Source: Lentilitoribacter sp. Alg239-R112 (lineage in GTDB: Bacteria > Pseudomonadota > Alphaproteobacteria > Rhizobiales > Rhizobiaceae). Taken from it: 64,000 nt of DNA. Each line of letters starts with the position of its first letter. Within the stretch, counting starts at the first letter, position 1. The position numbers and the translations under genes were made by a program. The DNA lies in contig NZ_LS999835.1 of NCBI RefSeq assembly GCF_900537175.1, forward strand, positions 124,001 through 188,000. The letters run 5' to 3'. The notes under the pieces were generated by a model. It was not told the DNA's origin. It was given only the letters and a program-made list of their open reading frames with translations, and did no database searches. Shown here piece after piece: positions 38,082 through 47,446 of the stretch.

Positions 38082-38750
38082 ATGTCTGTAGAAGAAAATC
38101 TAAAAATCGTACTAGAAGACATCCAAAACGTGGCTTCGAAATCCAAAGGTGCATCAAAAGATTTGCAACTCATCGCAGTTTCAAAAACGCATAATGCAGA
38201 TAAAATTCGCCCGGTTATCGAAGCTGGTCAACGCGTATTTGGTGAAAATCGTGTTCAAGAAGCCCAGGGTAAGTGGCCAGAACTAAAATCTGAAATACCG
38301 AATATTGAACTTCACCTTATTGGGCCATTGCAGTCTAATAAAACTGTAGATGCAATCGAGTTGTTCGATGTTATCCAATCTGTAGATCGCGAAAAAATTG
38401 CAAAAACCATTCAAAAAGAAGCCGTTAAAATTGGGAAATGCCCCGATCTTTATGTTCAAGTAAATACGGGGCTCGAGCCGCAGAAGGCTGGCATAGCACC
38501 GCAGGATGCAGTTGCCTTTGTAAAGCATTGTAAGAATGATTTATCATTACCCATTATTGGTTTGATGTGCATCCCGCCAAATGGTGAAAACCCAGGTCCA
38601 CATTTTGCGCTTCTGCAGAAATTGGCGGAAGAGGCAGGTGTAGAGAATTTATCCATGGGAATGAGTTCTGATTACCAAACTGCAATCGAATTTGGAGCTA
38701 CACATGTTCGCGTGGGATCTGCTATTTTTGGCGAGCGTTACAAAATCTGA
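38082..38750 (+). CDS. yggS: PLP-homeostasis protein, YggS family
   Basis: YggS/PLPBP proteins bind pyridoxal phosphate without known enzyme activity and influence B6 and amino-acid homeostasis. The single TIM-barrel domain has the PLP-binding Lys in LIAVSKTHNADKI, FGENRVQEAQGKW, the phosphate-binding SMGMSSDYQTAIEFGATHVRVGSAIFGER and LHLIGPLQSNK. I start it at ATG 38082 (MSVEENL), 222 residues; ATG 38070 adds four residues. A degenerate parS-like sequence is just upstream. Confidence 0.94.
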   Translation: MSVEENLKIVLEDIQNVASKSKGASKDLQLIAVSKTHNADKIRPVIEAGQRVFGENRVQEAQGKWPELKSEIPNIELHLIGPLQSNKTVDAIELFDVIQSVDREKIAKTIQKEAVKIGKCPDLYVQVNTGLEPQKAGIAPQDAVAFVKHCKNDLSLPIIGLMCIPPNGENPGPHFALLQKLAEEAGVENLSMGMSSDYQTAIEFGATHVRVGSAIFGERYKI

Positions 38751-38843
38751 TCGCATGTGTTGTCGTGCGACAATCATCCAGCTTGAAATATTTCAGAATT
38801 TAGGTCATTGCTTGACGAAGTAAAACCTTTGGGAGGGGTCTTC

Positions 38844-40742
38844 GTGACAAGTAAGTATCATTCTGTTTATGCAAACTGGCAATCTGATCCAGAGGGTTTT
38901 TGGCAAGAAGCCAGTAAATCAATTGATTGGTTTGAGGAGCCGAAGACTATCTTTGATGAAAGCAAGGGAGTTTATGGTCGATGGTTTACCGACGGTGTAA
39001 CCAATACCTGCTATAATTGCCTCGATCGTCATGTAAATAACGGCAAAGGCAACGATGTTGCATTGATCTATGATAGTCCTGTCACGGGGTCTAAAGACAA
39101 GATTACATACGGTAAACTGCTTAGTGATGTCCAAGCTTGTGCTGCTGCAATTCGAGCACAGGGTATCGTGAAAGGTGATCGGGTCATTATCTACATGCCG
39201 ATGATCCCTGAAGCAATTGTAGCGACACTGGCCTGCGCGCGCCTAGGTGCTGTTCATTCAGTCGTTTTTGGTGGCTTTGCTGCTAATGAGCTGGCAACCC
39301 GTATTGAAGATTGTGAAGCGAAGTTAGTTATTGCCGCATCTTGTGGTATAGAGCCAAGCAGAAATATAGCATATAAACCGCTTCTCGATCAGGCGATAGA
39401 GTTATCCAACCATAAACCAAACTCGACAATCATTGTTCAGCGCAAGCAAGTCTTAGCGGATATGATTGATGGTCGTGATTATGATTATGCTGGTTTATTG
39501 GAAGAATTTGAGGGTGCTAATATAGAGTGTGAGCGTCTTCTAGCGACAGACCCACTTTATATTCTCTACACGTCAGGGACGACTGGTCAGCCAAAAGGCG
39601 TAGTGCGTGATAATGGTGGGCATATGGTTGCCATATCGTGGACGATGGAGTCAATTTATGGCGTTAAGCCGGGAGAGGTTTTTTGGGCTGCATCAGATGT
39701 TGGCTGGGTTGTGGGTCATTCTTATATTATTTATGGTCCGTTGATGACGGGTAATCCATCTGTGCTTTTTGAAGGTAAACCGATTGGGACACCTGACGCT
39801 GGAACATTCTGGCGAATTATTTCAGAATATAAAGTAAAAAGCCTTTTCACAGCACCAACTGCCTTTCGAGCAATTCGCAAAGAAGATCCAGCTGGTGAAT
39901 TTATAGAGAAATACGACCTATCCCATTTTGAGTTGCTTTTCTTAGCTGGAGAGAGAGCTGACCCTGATACCATTAAGTGGGCAGAAAACATGCTCAAAGT
40001 TCCCGTGATTGATCATTGGTGGCAGACAGAAACTGGCTGGACAATTGCAGGTAATCCAGCCGGGCTTGGTTTGCTTCCTGTCAAATATGGATCACCTGCC
40101 GTTCCAATGCCAGGTTATGATGTGCAAATTGTTGATGATGGGTGTGAGCCTCTTGGAGCAAACGAGCTTGGAAATATCGTGGTGAAATTACCACTTCCGC
40201 CATCAGCAATGCCGACATTGTGGAATGCAGAAGATCGTTTTATTGAAGCATATCTCGAAGAGTTCCCGGGATATTATAAAACGGCGGATGCTGGATATAA
40301 GGATGACGATGGTTATCTTTATATTATGTCGAGGACTGATGACATAATTAATGTTGCAGGCCACCGTCTTTCAACAGGTGCCATTGAAGAGGCCATTGCC
40401 GGACATAAAGACGTTGCTGAATGCGCTGTTATTGGGGTGAATGATAAATTGAAAGGTCAGTTGCCGATTGGGTTTGTGGTTATCAATTCAGGCGTTGATC
40501 GTGGTGCTGATGAAATTGAAGCTGAGATCGTTGCGCATGTACGTAATCAGATCGGGCCTGTTGCAGCATTTAAGACAGCTATCCAAGTATCTCGTTTACC
40601 GAAAACACGATCTGGCAAAATGTTGCGTGGGACTATGCAAAAAATCCATGACGGTCTGGAATGGAAAATGCCGGCAACAATTGATGATCCGGCAATTCTT
40701 GATGAAATTAAAACAACGATTGATAATTATCGATCAAAGTAA
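38844..40742 (+). CDS. prpE: Propionyl-CoA synthetase-like acyl-CoA synthetase
   Basis: This acyl-CoA synthetase of the Acs/PrpE family activates propionate (or acetate) with ATP and CoA. It has AMP-binding motifs ILYTSGTTGQPKGVVRDNGG and WWQTETGW, and the C-terminal acetylation site TRSGKMLRG. The N-terminal GVYGRWFTDGVTNTCYNCLDRHV and the VVRDNGGH wording are PrpE-like rather than Acs-like. I start it at GTG 38844, with GGGAGGGG five bases upstream, giving 632 residues; a TTG at 38808 is less likely. No methylcitrate-cycle genes are adjacent, so the in vivo acid is not proven. Confidence 0.9.
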   Translation: MTSKYHSVYANWQSDPEGFWQEASKSIDWFEEPKTIFDESKGVYGRWFTDGVTNTCYNCLDRHVNNGKGNDVALIYDSPVTGSKDKITYGKLLSDVQACAAAIRAQGIVKGDRVIIYMPMIPEAIVATLACARLGAVHSVVFGGFAANELATRIEDCEAKLVIAASCGIEPSRNIAYKPLLDQAIELSNHKPNSTIIVQRKQVLADMIDGRDYDYAGLLEEFEGANIECERLLATDPLYILYTSGTTGQPKGVVRDNGGHMVAISWTMESIYGVKPGEVFWAASDVGWVVGHSYIIYGPLMTGNPSVLFEGKPIGTPDAGTFWRIISEYKVKSLFTAPTAFRAIRKEDPAGEFIEKYDLSHFELLFLAGERADPDTIKWAENMLKVPVIDHWWQTETGWTIAGNPAGLGLLPVKYGSPAVPMPGYDVQIVDDGCEPLGANELGNIVVKLPLPPSAMPTLWNAEDRFIEAYLEEFPGYYKTADAGYKDDDGYLYIMSRTDDIINVAGHRLSTGAIEEAIAGHKDVAECAVIGVNDKLKGQLPIGFVVINSGVDRGADEIEAEIVAHVRNQIGPVAAFKTAIQVSRLPKTRSGKMLRGTMQKIHDGLEWKMPATIDDPAILDEIKTTIDNYRSK

Positions 40743-40757
40743 GATTTAGAGGCTTCT

Positions 40758-41537
40758 ATGTTGAAATCTGTTGTTGTTACTGGTGCCGCGCAAGGTATCG
40801 GGCGAGCTATTGCCGAACGATTTTTAAAAGATAATGCTCGCGTTATGATTACAGATATTAATGAGAAAGCGCTGATGGAAACCCAGAAAGCACTTTCGCA
40901 AGTGGGTGAGGTGGAAACCTTTGTTGGAAGTGTTGCCGAGCGAATTGATGTTCATAATCTAATTGCACAGACAATAGGGGCATTTGGACAGATTGATGTT
41001 TTAGTAAACAATGCCGGCGTCGTTCATGTGGCGGATTTTTTAGATATTACAGAGGAAGATTTTGATCGCGTCATGGCGGTTAACCTCAAAGGAGTTTTTC
41101 TTCTAAGCCAAGCTGTAGCTAAACATATGGTTGAACGGGTTAAAAATGGCGAACCAGCTGGATGTATTATCAATATGTCATCTATAAACGATACGGTCGC
41201 CATTCCTTCGCAGATACCATATTCGGTGTCAAAAGGGGCCGTGAAACAGCTTACGCGTGCTACCGCGCTGTCTTTGGCACCTTATGGTATTCGTGTAAAT
41301 GCGATTGGACCGGGTTCTATTAAAACGAATATGCTTATCGATGTGATTGGGAATCGTGAGATGGAACAGAAAGTTTTGGAGCGTACACCGCTATATCGTA
41401 TCGGTGAAGCATCTGAAATTGCTTCCATAGCCACTTTTTTAGCTTCGAAAGCAGCTAGTTTTATAACGGGTGAAACCATCTATGCAGATGGTGGACGACT
41501 TGCTCAGAACTATCCGGTGACAATCGAAGAGGATTGA
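40758..41537 (+). CDS. Short-chain dehydrogenase/reductase, unknown substrate
   Basis: A classical SDR of 259 residues: the cofactor motif TGAAQGIG at residues 8-15, NNAG at 84-87, and the catalytic Ser142, Tyr155 and Lys159 (PYSVSKG). Asp33 after the second strand (MITDINEKAL) favours NAD over NADP. It follows prpE by 15 bases and is probably cotranscribed. That may point to an oxidoreductase of short-chain acid or sugar-alcohol metabolism, but the substrate cannot be inferred. A strong terminator follows. Confidence 0.88.
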   Translation: MLKSVVVTGAAQGIGRAIAERFLKDNARVMITDINEKALMETQKALSQVGEVETFVGSVAERIDVHNLIAQTIGAFGQIDVLVNNAGVVHVADFLDITEEDFDRVMAVNLKGVFLLSQAVAKHMVERVKNGEPAGCIINMSSINDTVAIPSQIPYSVSKGAVKQLTRATALSLAPYGIRVNAIGPGSIKTNMLIDVIGNREMEQKVLERTPLYRIGEASEIASIATFLASKAASFITGETIYADGGRLAQNYPVTIEED

Positions 41538-41561
41538 AACCAATTTTTTAGATAAGTAAAA

Positions 41562-41596
41562 TGGGCGCTAAACTTATGTTCGAGCGCCCAATTTTT
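41562..41596 (+). terminator. Terminator between SDR gene and trcR
   Basis: TGGGCGCT (41562-41569) pairs with AGCGCCCA (41583-41590) over a 13-base loop and is followed by ATTTTT. On the other strand the stem is followed by TTTTAC, so it may serve both convergent genes. Confidence 0.85.
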
Positions 41597-41622
41597 AGAT
41601 CTAGTTCTTTTTAAATAAAGAT

Positions 41623-42336
41623 CTAGCTTTCATCTGAAGTGTTATCGTCTTTCAAAGATGAAAGTTTAGAAAATACGGCATCAGCATCATATATTTTGCT
41701 GTTCTCTTCGCTCGGTGCTGGTGGTGTCATGTCCATCACATCAGCATCAGGGTTCTGTGTTTCAGAAGCTGGCAATAATGTTTCCTCAAGTGTGTATGGC
41801 ATGTTTGCAGGGCGGTTTTTCGCAGCGCGTTCTACTTCAAGGTCTAGGTCAATTTGTTTACAAAGGCCTAAAGTTACAGGATCCATTGGTGTAAGTTTTG
41901 CTGAATTCCAGTGAGTACGCTCACGAATTTGGCCAATTGTATTCTTCGTTGTACCAATCAGACGAGAAATTGCTGCGTCTTTCAGTTCAGGATGATTGCG
42001 CACCAACCACAAAATAGCGTTTGGACGGTCCTGACGCTTAGACAGTGGTGTGTAACGTGGTCCTTTGCGCTTTTTCTCCGGCAAATGAACTTTAGCCGTT
42101 GCAATAGCTAACTTATATGTTGGCGTTTCTTCAGCTTTCTTAATTTCATCGCGAGTCAACTGGCCTGTTGATATAGGGTCCAAACCTTTAATACCCTGCG
42201 ATGCTTCACCGTCAGCAATGGCTTTGATTTCCAGCGGATGCATTTTACAAAATAATGCGATCTGATCAAATGTTAGCGCTGTGTTATCAACTAGCCAAAT
42301 CGCTGTTGCTTTTGGCATAAGTAATTGTTGTGCCAT
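41623..42336 (-). CDS. trcR: DUF1013 / TrcR cell-cycle regulator
   Basis: This 237-residue protein belongs to DUF1013, now called the TrcR family, an alphaproteobacterial transcription regulator linked to the cell cycle. The sequence MAQQLLMPKATAIWLVDNTALTFDQIA is diagnostic. FCKMHPLEIKAIADGEASQGIKGLDPI is a helix-turn-helix-like segment, and a second one (HPELKDAAISRLIGTTKNTIGQIRERTHW) lies near the middle. The C-terminal 60 residues are acidic and Pro/Ser-rich and probably disordered. It stands alone and is convergent with the SDR gene. Confidence 0.9.
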   Translation of the reverse strand: MAQQLLMPKATAIWLVDNTALTFDQIALFCKMHPLEIKAIADGEASQGIKGLDPISTGQLTRDEIKKAEETPTYKLAIATAKVHLPEKKRKGPRYTPLSKRQDRPNAILWLVRNHPELKDAAISRLIGTTKNTIGQIRERTHWNSAKLTPMDPVTLGLCKQIDLDLEVERAAKNRPANMPYTLEETLLPASETQNPDADVMDMTPPAPSEENSKIYDADAVFSKLSSLKDDNTSDES

Positions 42337-42488
42337 AGACAGAATCCTTTTCTTAACCCCGCGCCGGTGCCGCAGGCTGTGTACTTGTTACCACAATTTC
42401 CGGAGGAATTGGAGATCTCTATATCCATAATTTTAATGAAAAGCAATTGTCATCATTGCAAGAGATAAAAAGTACTCGAAAATAAAGT
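42337..42488. other. Spacer between trcR and the nuclease gene
   Basis: About 150 bases holding the trcR upstream region. A locally GC-rich patch (about 42358-42378) sits just before the trcR leader. I see no terminator with a T-run and no gene. Confidence 0.4.
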
Positions 42489-42947
42489 TCAGCTTGTCTG
42501 ACAAAAATTTGCCCGTTTGCCTTTTTGATATGGTCTAGCATGGCCTATTTTGAGCATTTGATCGCTGGCGTTAATACCAGATAATGTTTCAATATCAGCT
42601 AGAATACGGCCATAATATTTTCCGCCAGAAATACGGCGTAAGGTTATTGTATTGCCATCTATCATTTTGCTCAGAGCATGTTTTGCGTGATGAGCGGCGA
42701 TTCGTTCTCTTTTGCACTTAGATTTAAGTTCCGGTGTATCGATATTGCGAAGCCGAACATATACACGGATTGTGTGAGACGGCCATGGTGTTGCGTCAAC
42801 CAATACCGTGTCGCCATCTACTATCCTGATAATTTTTGCGAAAACTGGACCTTCTATGTAACGAATAGTATCTTTTGCATGCGCATATAGTGAGCTTGCT
42901 AAGATATATATTATTGCACTAAATAGGAATATAATCACTGATTTCAT
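42489..42947 (-). CDS. Thermonuclease (SNase) family secreted protein
   Basis: The protein has an N-terminal signal or anchor (MKSVIIFLFSAIIYILASSLYA) and a staphylococcal-nuclease fold with RIVDGDTVLVD and RLRNIDTPELKSKCKRE, giving the calcium-binding Asp and a catalytic Arg-Glu environment. It is shorter than typical SNase proteins but the core is present. I prefer ATG 42947, 152 residues, because it starts at the signal peptide; ATG 42983 adds 12 residues. Substrate and export are inferred. Confidence 0.82.
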   Translation of the reverse strand: MKSVIIFLFSAIIYILASSLYAHAKDTIRYIEGPVFAKIIRIVDGDTVLVDATPWPSHTIRVYVRLRNIDTPELKSKCKRERIAAHHAKHALSKMIDGNTITLRRISGGKYYGRILADIETLSGINASDQMLKIGHARPYQKGKRANFCQTS

Positions 42948-42998
42948 ATCTAAAGGAATATATTCCTTTATATGATTCGTCAAGTAGAATAATTTTGA

Positions 42999-43211
42999 TT
43001 AAAAATCGATCGCTCTGCCATCAATTTCCCAATCACCAAACCGAGATGGATCCTTGCCACCCCTGCCGCCGTATTCTTTGGCTGGTTCGTTGATATTTTG
43101 AGCCTGCCGGCGTTCTCCTGCTTCTTTTAATGCGCGTTTTGCAGCGTCAGAGAGTTGCTTTGTCGGCAATTTAGTTTCATCTCCATTTTTGGATGTTAGA
43201 TTATTGGTCAT
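42999..43211 (-). CDS. DUF1674 protein, SDHAF4 homologue
   Basis: A 70-residue protein whose C terminus EYGGRGGKDPSRFGDWEIDGRAIDF is the signature of DUF1674, the bacterial relatives of succinate dehydrogenase assembly factor 4, which binds flavinated SdhA in mitochondria. The N-terminal half is polar and disordered. In many Rhizobiales this gene lies beside rsmB; here rsmB is about 5.6 kb away, so local rearrangement is likely. Bacterial function is inferred from the mitochondrial homologue. Confidence 0.85.
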   Translation of the reverse strand: MTNNLTSKNGDETKLPTKQLSDAAKRALKEAGERRQAQNINEPAKEYGGRGGKDPSRFGDWEIDGRAIDF

Positions 43212-43349
43212 ATGATTATCCTAATTAGAATATTCAACTTGTTTGTAAATAGTACCATTTCTACGGTGCGAATTAAACAGGTATGTACAATCAATTTACT
43301 TGAAATAACATCGTTTTATGTATTTGGGTGAAAGTTGCTTATTTTGTAA

Positions 43350-44162
43350 TCAAGAATAAGTTTCATCACTGTTTGGGAACGAACGAAGTTTAACATCATT
43401 TGCATAACGTTGCACAGCGTCTTCGATCATGGGGCCTAATTGGCCGTAAACTCTGACAAATTTTGGGGTCCAGGGATTCATGCCAAGCATATCTTCCAGA
43501 ACTAGGATTTGCCCATCGCATGTGGCAGAGGCGCCTATGCCGATGGTTGGAATTGTTATTTCCTTAGTTATTTTTGCTGCAAGTGGTTCAACCATGCCTT
43601 CCAAAACAACAGCAAAAGCGCCAGCTTCGGAGACTGCTTGGGCGTCGGCGATGTGTGTTGGCCATGTTTCTTTATCGCGCCCTTGGGTTTTGAAGCCTCC
43701 CATGACATTGCTTGATTGTGGGGTCAATCCAATATGAGCCATGACGGGTATACCGCGCTCCACCAGAAATCGGATTGTTTCAGCCATACGCGCGCCACCT
43801 TCAATCTTAATGGCACCACATCCGGTTTCCTTCATAATTTTGGCCGCATTGCGGAAAGCAACGTTTGGGCTTTCCTCGTATGAACCGAACGGCATATCTA
43901 CAACAATCAATGCTTGCTCCGTTCCGCGCACGACTGCTTTTCCATGCATAATCATTAAATCAAGCGGCACGCCTACAGTGCTATCCATCCCGTGCATTAC
44001 CATGCCCAAACTATCGCCGACGAGTATAAAGTCGGCGTATTTATCGACGATCGCCGCGGTATGTGCATGATACGATGTGAGCGAAACAATGGGCTCGCCA
44101 CCTTTACGCGACCCAATTTGAGTGGTTGTTGTCCGGCTAATATTCTTGGTCTGTTTACTCAA
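43350..44162 (-). CDS. panB: 3-methyl-2-oxobutanoate hydroxymethyltransferase
   Basis: PanB makes ketopantoate from alpha-ketoisovalerate and methylene-tetrahydrofolate, the first step of pantothenate synthesis. It has [37 protein letters not shown], and the metal/substrate residues in IKIEGG and [10 protein letters not shown]. The start is probably TTG 44162 ([11 protein letters not shown]), preceded by AGAAGG at a spacing of eight and overlapping the panC stop by eight bases; ATG 44183 would overlap panC by 29 bases. It is the last gene of the nadA-nadB-nadC-panC-panB run. Confidence 0.94.
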   Translation of the reverse strand: MSKQTKNISRTTTTQIGSRKGGEPIVSLTSYHAHTAAIVDKYADFILVGDSLGMVMHGMDSTVGVPLDLMIMHGKAVVRGTEQALIVVDMPFGSYEESPNVAFRNAAKIMKETGCGAIKIEGGARMAETIRFLVERGIPVMAHIGLTPQSSNVMGGFKTQGRDKETWPTHIADAQAVSEAGAFAVVLEGMVEPLAAKITKEITIPTIGIGASATCDGQILVLEDMLGMNPWTPKFVRVYGQLGPMIEDAVQRYANDVKLRSFPNSDETYS

Positions 44163-45006
44163 AGGTAAGTTCCTTCTGATCAATTAACAAAACGTCACCA
44201 AATTGCACCGAAATCATTATGCAAATGGTATCGATCGGCTTTCCTGTGGCAAGTTGAAAAGTATTAGCATTTACAACATCGGCTGCTTTTAGTTCTGCAA
44301 GTGGTTCGGCCTTAATAATGCTTGTGATTGTTGCTATTGCCGTCTCAATAGTTTCCCCGGATTTCAATTGCAGCTCTGCTTCTTCCAGTGCTACATTTAA
44401 TATTGAGGCCGCTGCCCTTTGGGGTTTAGATAAAAGTGTGTTTCGTGAGGATAACGCCAACCCATCAATATCTCTAACGGTTTCAACCGCTTCAATCTTT
44501 ATAGGAAAATGCAGGTCATCGACCATCTTTCTGATAATCGCTAGTTGTTGATAGTCTTTTTTTCCAAAATATGCGTGATCTGCTTGAACTATATTGAAAA
44601 GCCTCGCAACGACGGTTGTTACACCACGAAAATGACCAGGGCGAGTTATCCCATGGAACGAGTTTGCGAGCCTGGTTGTTTCCACGACGGTTTCATCATT
44701 GCTCGAATAGATCTCACCTGCGCCCGGGACAAAAACAGCTTTAACACCCGCTTTTTGAAGTATGGCAAAATCAGTTGCTTCATTACGTGGATAATTATCT
44801 AAATCGTTAGAGTTCCCAAACTGAGTTGGGTTAACAAAAATTGAAACAACAGTATTTGAATTTTCCTTCACGGACTGATCAATGAGAGCTACATGTCCAT
44901 CATGTAGGGCACCCATTGTAGGCACAAACCCAAGTTTACCTTCCTGATGCATTTTAGTTGTGATGCTGCGCATCTCAGGTATGGTTCTGCAAATATGCAA
45001 TTTCAA
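44155..45006 (-). CDS. panC: Pantothenate synthetase
   Basis: PanC joins pantoate and beta-alanine with ATP to form pantothenate. The nucleotide-binding HxGH motif is HDGH in [32 protein letters not shown], GRxxNT-type [10 protein letters not shown] and VFVNPTQFG are family marks. At 283 residues it is complete. It follows nadC by 15 bases and overlaps panB. Confidence 0.96.
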   Translation of the reverse strand: MKLHICRTIPEMRSITTKMHQEGKLGFVPTMGALHDGHVALIDQSVKENSNTVVSIFVNPTQFGNSNDLDNYPRNEATDFAILQKAGVKAVFVPGAGEIYSSNDETVVETTRLANSFHGITRPGHFRGVTTVVARLFNIVQADHAYFGKKDYQQLAIIRKMVDDLHFPIKIEAVETVRDIDGLALSSRNTLLSKPQRAAASILNVALEEAELQLKSGETIETAIATITSIIKAEPLAELKAADVVNANTFQLATGKPIDTICIMISVQFGDVLLIDQKELTFE

Positions 45007-45021
45007 ATACTCCTATGGCAA

Positions 45022-45870
45022 TCAAAAATCCAAACCGACATCAATTGAAGGTGCTGAATGGGTGAGCGCTCCTGATGAGATATAATCAACGCCTGTTGCT
45101 GCGATTGAATGAACTCGTTCGAGTGTGACGTTTCCACTGGCTTCAGTCTTCATCCGTCCATCCACAATGGTAACGGCTTTACGCATCATGTCTGTATCCA
45201 TGTTATCCAAAAGAACAACACTGGCACCTCCAATTTCGAGCACTTCGGACAATTGATCTAACCGATCAACTTCGATTTCTACAGCCATCATATGGCTCGC
45301 CTGGGCTTGGACAGCTTCTAACGCCTGACGCACACCACCTGCTGCTGCAATGTGGTTATCTTTAATCATAATGGCGTCTGATAGTGAAAAGCGGTGATTG
45401 GAGCCGCCGCCGTGCAGTACTGCCAATTTCTCGACAAGACGTAGGCCCGGTGTCGTTTTACGTGTGCAGGTAACGCGCGCTCTAGTACCTTTCGTCTTGT
45501 CAACAAATCGGGCTGTTTTGGTAGCAATTCCTGATAGTCGGCCAGCAAAGTTAAGAGCCACACGCTCGCCTGACAATATTGAAGCCGCTGATCCTTTGAT
45601 TGTCATCAGGGTATCACCCTTTTGACAGCGCTGCCCGTCAGATATGTGTGTTGTAATCTCCAAATCGGCATCAATAAGCTGAAATGCGATCGCAGCCACT
45701 TGCATTCCAGACATTACGGCATCTTCTCGTGCGACTAATTCGGCGTGGCAGGTTGTTGTTGCCGGAACAACTGCCCGAGTTGTCACATCACCGTAACTAC
45801 CCAGGTCTTCCATTAAAGCCGTCCGGATTATCGGTTCCAACAATAGGTTTGGCACATTTGCAAAGCTCAT
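45022..45870 (-). CDS. nadC: Quinolinate phosphoribosyltransferase
   Basis: NadC converts quinolinate and PRPP to nicotinate mononucleotide and CO2, closing the de novo NAD branch begun by NadA and NadB. The 282-residue protein has DVTTRAVVP, TRKTTPGLRLVEKLAVLHGGGSNHR and the catalytic IMIKDNHIAAAGG. Its ATG overlaps the nadB stop by four bases. It is the middle gene of the NAD-pantothenate cluster. Confidence 0.97.
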   Translation of the reverse strand: MSFANVPNLLLEPIIRTALMEDLGSYGDVTTRAVVPATTTCHAELVAREDAVMSGMQVAAIAFQLIDADLEITTHISDGQRCQKGDTLMTIKGSAASILSGERVALNFAGRLSGIATKTARFVDKTKGTRARVTCTRKTTPGLRLVEKLAVLHGGGSNHRFSLSDAIMIKDNHIAAAGGVRQALEAVQAQASHMMAVEIEVDRLDQLSEVLEIGGASVVLLDNMDTDMMRKAVTIVDGRMKTEASGNVTLERVHSIAATGVDYISSGALTHSAPSIDVGLDF

Positions 45871-47438
45871 GATGTGTCCTGACTAATTTCGGCGCGTATG
45901 TCGAGTGCCTCAGAAAGATAAATTTGTGATCTTTTCTCAGCTAATTTATTGGTTTTTGGAAAGTCTGTTCGCTCATGCGCTCCACGGCTTTCTTCGCGCA
46001 GGAGTGCTGATACTGCAATTAAGGTCGCCGTTGCGCACATATTGATAAATGAAATATTAGTTCGTTGGCTTTCCTCAAGCACAGCAATATGTTGAAGTGC
46101 CTCACGCAATCCATCACCATTTCGTAACACACCAACAAAGTCCGTCATGGTCTGTCGCAACTGGTTCATGGCCTCGATATCATTGTGTTTCTCGCTGCTT
46201 GCTTCAAATGAAACATCGAGCTGTGGACTTTCAATTATCTGAGGTGTTTCTGCAACAATACTTTGAGCACAAATACGGGCATAGACCAAGGCTTCAAGCA
46301 GGCCATTTGATGCCAAACGGTTTGCGCCGTGTAAACCGGTTGAAGATGCTTCGCCACAAACCCAAAGTCCTTTAACACTTGCATGTCCATCAGTATCTGT
46401 CGCAATGCCACCCATGTGGTAGTGTGCGGCGGCGGCAACGGGGACAGGAGCTTTAATTGGGTCAATATTATTGCGCGCGCAAGCCTCAAATAAAGCAGGA
46501 TATCGCATTTTCACATTTTCACCTTGAATTGGGCGAATATCCAGCATCGGATTAAGTCCGGCTTGTGTTTGTTCAAAAATGGCACGGGCCACTATATCGC
46601 GCGGTGCAAGTTCTGCGTCTTCATGAATTGGTTCCATAAAACGAACGCCATGCTTGTTAACCAATATTGCCCCTTCACCTCGCAGAGCTTCCGTTGCCAA
46701 CGGAGCGGGGTCTTCGCCAACATTGAGAGCTGTTGGATGGAACTGAACAAATTCAGCATCTGCAATCAAAGCGCCAACGCGGGCGGCCATTCCAATGACT
46801 TGTCCGCGTATTCTCGGCGGGTTCGTTGTTAATGCGTAAAGTCCTCCCGAACCACCTCCTGCAAGAAGAACGACTGACGTGGTTAGCCGAATTTGATTTG
46901 AACATGGCATATTCGCATCTTCAATGACAACACCGGAAATCCTATTGCCCTCTTTGAGCAATTCAACCGCCATCGTGCCTTCGAGCACTTGAATTGAGGG
47001 TGTTTGGCGAACTTGTTTGATGAGTGCAGCCATAATTTCAAACCCGGCCTGGTCGCCTTTCACGCGAACCACACGAGCAAAAGAATGCGCCGCCTCGCGA
47101 GATAAAGTATAGCCTCCATCCTCGGTTCGATCAAACGGTGTGTCCATTCTCGTTAATGCTAAAATATGGTCCTTTGCAACGTTCGTCACCATATCTGCTA
47201 CATTTATGTCTACTGTACCAGCTCCGGCGCGTACTGTATCAAGTGCATGCTTCTCCGGACTATCATTTATATCCATGGCTGCTGCCACGCCGCCTTGCGC
47301 CCAAGCTGAACTCGCCCCCTCGCCTAAAACTTCTGGCGATATCACAATCACAGGGCGTGGTGCGAGATTCAACGCAGCATAAAGTGCGCCAAGACCAGCC
47401 CCAATAATGACAACTCGTTCTGTTGTAATTTCTTCCAT
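45867..47438 (-). CDS. nadB: L-aspartate oxidase
   Basis: NadB is the FAD enzyme that oxidises L-aspartate to iminoaspartate, the substrate of NadA. The 523-residue protein has the dinucleotide-binding GAGLGALYAALNLAP, the succinate-dehydrogenase-like SSAWAQGGVAAAM, MEFVQFHPTAL-like DAEFVQFHPTALN, and GLWVCGEASSTGLHGANRLASN. It begins eight bases after nadA and overlaps nadC, so the three are one operon. Confidence 0.96.
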   Translation of the reverse strand: MEEITTERVVIIGAGLGALYAALNLAPRPVIVISPEVLGEGASSAWAQGGVAAAMDINDSPEKHALDTVRAGAGTVDINVADMVTNVAKDHILALTRMDTPFDRTEDGGYTLSREAAHSFARVVRVKGDQAGFEIMAALIKQVRQTPSIQVLEGTMAVELLKEGNRISGVVIEDANMPCSNQIRLTTSVVLLAGGGSGGLYALTTNPPRIRGQVIGMAARVGALIADAEFVQFHPTALNVGEDPAPLATEALRGEGAILVNKHGVRFMEPIHEDAELAPRDIVARAIFEQTQAGLNPMLDIRPIQGENVKMRYPALFEACARNNIDPIKAPVPVAAAAHYHMGGIATDTDGHASVKGLWVCGEASSTGLHGANRLASNGLLEALVYARICAQSIVAETPQIIESPQLDVSFEASSEKHNDIEAMNQLRQTMTDFVGVLRNGDGLREALQHIAVLEESQRTNISFINMCATATLIAVSALLREESRGAHERTDFPKTNKLAEKRSQIYLSEALDIRAEISQDTS

Positions 47439-47446
47439 GTTATTAA